From positions 124,001-188,000 of the forward strand of contig OY101119.1 in the NCBI GenBank assembly GCA_956465555.1: a DNA stretch of 64,000 nucleotides, read 5' to 3'. The notes beneath the pieces were generated by a model that saw only the letters and a program-made list of their open reading frames with translations, was not told the DNA's origin and searched no databases. Below are positions 63,221-64,000 of the stretch, piece after piece (within the stretch, counting starts at the first letter, position 1; the number at the start of each line of letters is the position of its first letter). A program made the position numbers and the translations under genes. Source of the stretch: Nitzschia sp. pyKryTriq1 (Eukaryota; Bacillariophyta; Bacillariophyceae; Bacillariales; Bacillariaceae).

Positions 63221-64000
63221 ATGGTATTGTCTCAAAAGATATGGGCCGCCAACACTTTTTTTTGTTGTTCTGTTCTGTTCTGTTCTGGACGATCGCTACT
63301 AGCTAGTAGATAGATCGTTCGCGCTGGAGCGAGGATGTTTCAATAGGAACAATGAGCGGTCGTGGAGAGAGGGGAAGCGCAAGAAGATGATGTGTCGGAT
63401 GCATCGACAACAAAAGATGATGATGATCTGAGGGTTGAAAAGCTCGAGCGTCGGCACCATCATCATCATCATCGCATTGCTCCGATCCAATGAAATAGAT
63501 GCTCGTGTAGACCGGCGTGACACGTCGTTTGGCGGGAAAATCTCGGAAAGTCTTTCCGTCGTAAGTCTTTCCGTCGTACGGAAAGTACGTAAGCTTCTTG
63601 AAGAAATGTATGTACCTACATGCGTATGCTACATAGCTATAGGCCCCAATACGTATTCCGTGCGCCGATGCGGGCGGCGCGCGGGGAAACGAAAACACCA
63701 AACCGCAGATCCGATGATGCGGGGCCGCCTTTGGCATCCGCGTAACCGCCACGAATAAAGAAGGATCGCCATAATGGTCTACCTAGTCTTGGAGAAAATG
63801 CGAGAATATCATCATCATGATCATCGATACTAGCTAGGTACTGTAGACTACCATAACTTTTTCGAGTACTACTGCCACAGGTTCTACCGATCGGCACAAG
63901 TACCGGTACTGTACTTCTTGCTTGTATCCGAGTACAAGTACAAGTACTGTATAAGTACAACAATAATAAGTACTACTTGGTGCGTGGTACAGCAGTCGCC
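63165..64000. other. Upstream region of ACCase
   Basis: Holds the ACCase 5' flank: CTG/ATG trinucleotide runs (63190-63225), TTCTG repeats, CTAGTAG repeats near 63298, a GAAAGTCTTTCCGTCGTA direct repeat (63545-63585) and clustered TACCGGTAC/AAGTAC words at the window end. Frames on both strands lack domains. No gene is supported. Confidence 0.6.

Overview
The window looks like nuclear DNA of a diatom, probably a pennate one; the species cannot be named from the sequence. Evidence: single-exon genes or genes with few short GT-AG introns; plastid presequences with an A-F type cleavage motif (TAFGF in the Ycf34 protein); a nucleus-encoded Ycf34; a fused cyclase-phosphodiesterase receptor; a CRAL-TRIO-like plus DUF6824 protein of a diatom-rich family; and a single-chain eukaryotic acetyl-CoA carboxylase. 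Gene spacing is tight and intergenic DNA is full of CTAGTAG-type and TACCGGTA palindromic microrepeats.

Layout. 1-7 kb: a cysteine-rich secreted or membrane protein, and on the minus strand a plastid-targeted Ycf34. 7-17 kb: a giant WW / coiled-coil / multi-spanning membrane / GH128-like protein, a thylakoid-lumen FKBP isomerase, and a minus-strand J-domain protein. 17-32 kb: three paralogous membrane-anchored proteins joining a degenerate spermidine-synthase-like fold to a SET domain. Two are a recent 2.9-kb tandem duplication and the third is older and has one intron. Between the second and third lies an eight- or nine-exon receptor cyclase-PDE gene. 32-45 kb: a small membrane-tethered dimeric alpha/beta-barrel protein, a Golgi-type GHSxxxGHGN protein, a CRAL-TRIO-like/DUF6824 protein, a plastid PPR protein and an ABM-like monooxygenase. 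45-49 kb: repeat-rich DNA with a 690-bp Tc1/mariner-like MITE and one acidic hypothetical gene. 49-64 kb: a LAMTOR4-like Ragulator subunit, a signal-peptide-peptidase-like protease, a PUB-domain protein, and a complete three-exon acetyl-CoA carboxylase without an obvious plastid presequence.

How the genes relate. Most are independent single-gene units, as expected in a nuclear genome. Plastid function is represented by Ycf34, the lumenal FKBP and the PPR protein; fatty-acid precursor supply by ACCase; cyclic nucleotide signalling by the cyclase-PDE. The most unusual item is the spermidine-synthase-like/SET cluster, in which changes between the two young copies concentrate as amino-acid replacements in one part of the SET domain.

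Exon models were built by eye from splice consensus and frame continuity, and all add up to whole codon numbers. No tRNA, rRNA, CRISPR or viral element was recognised.
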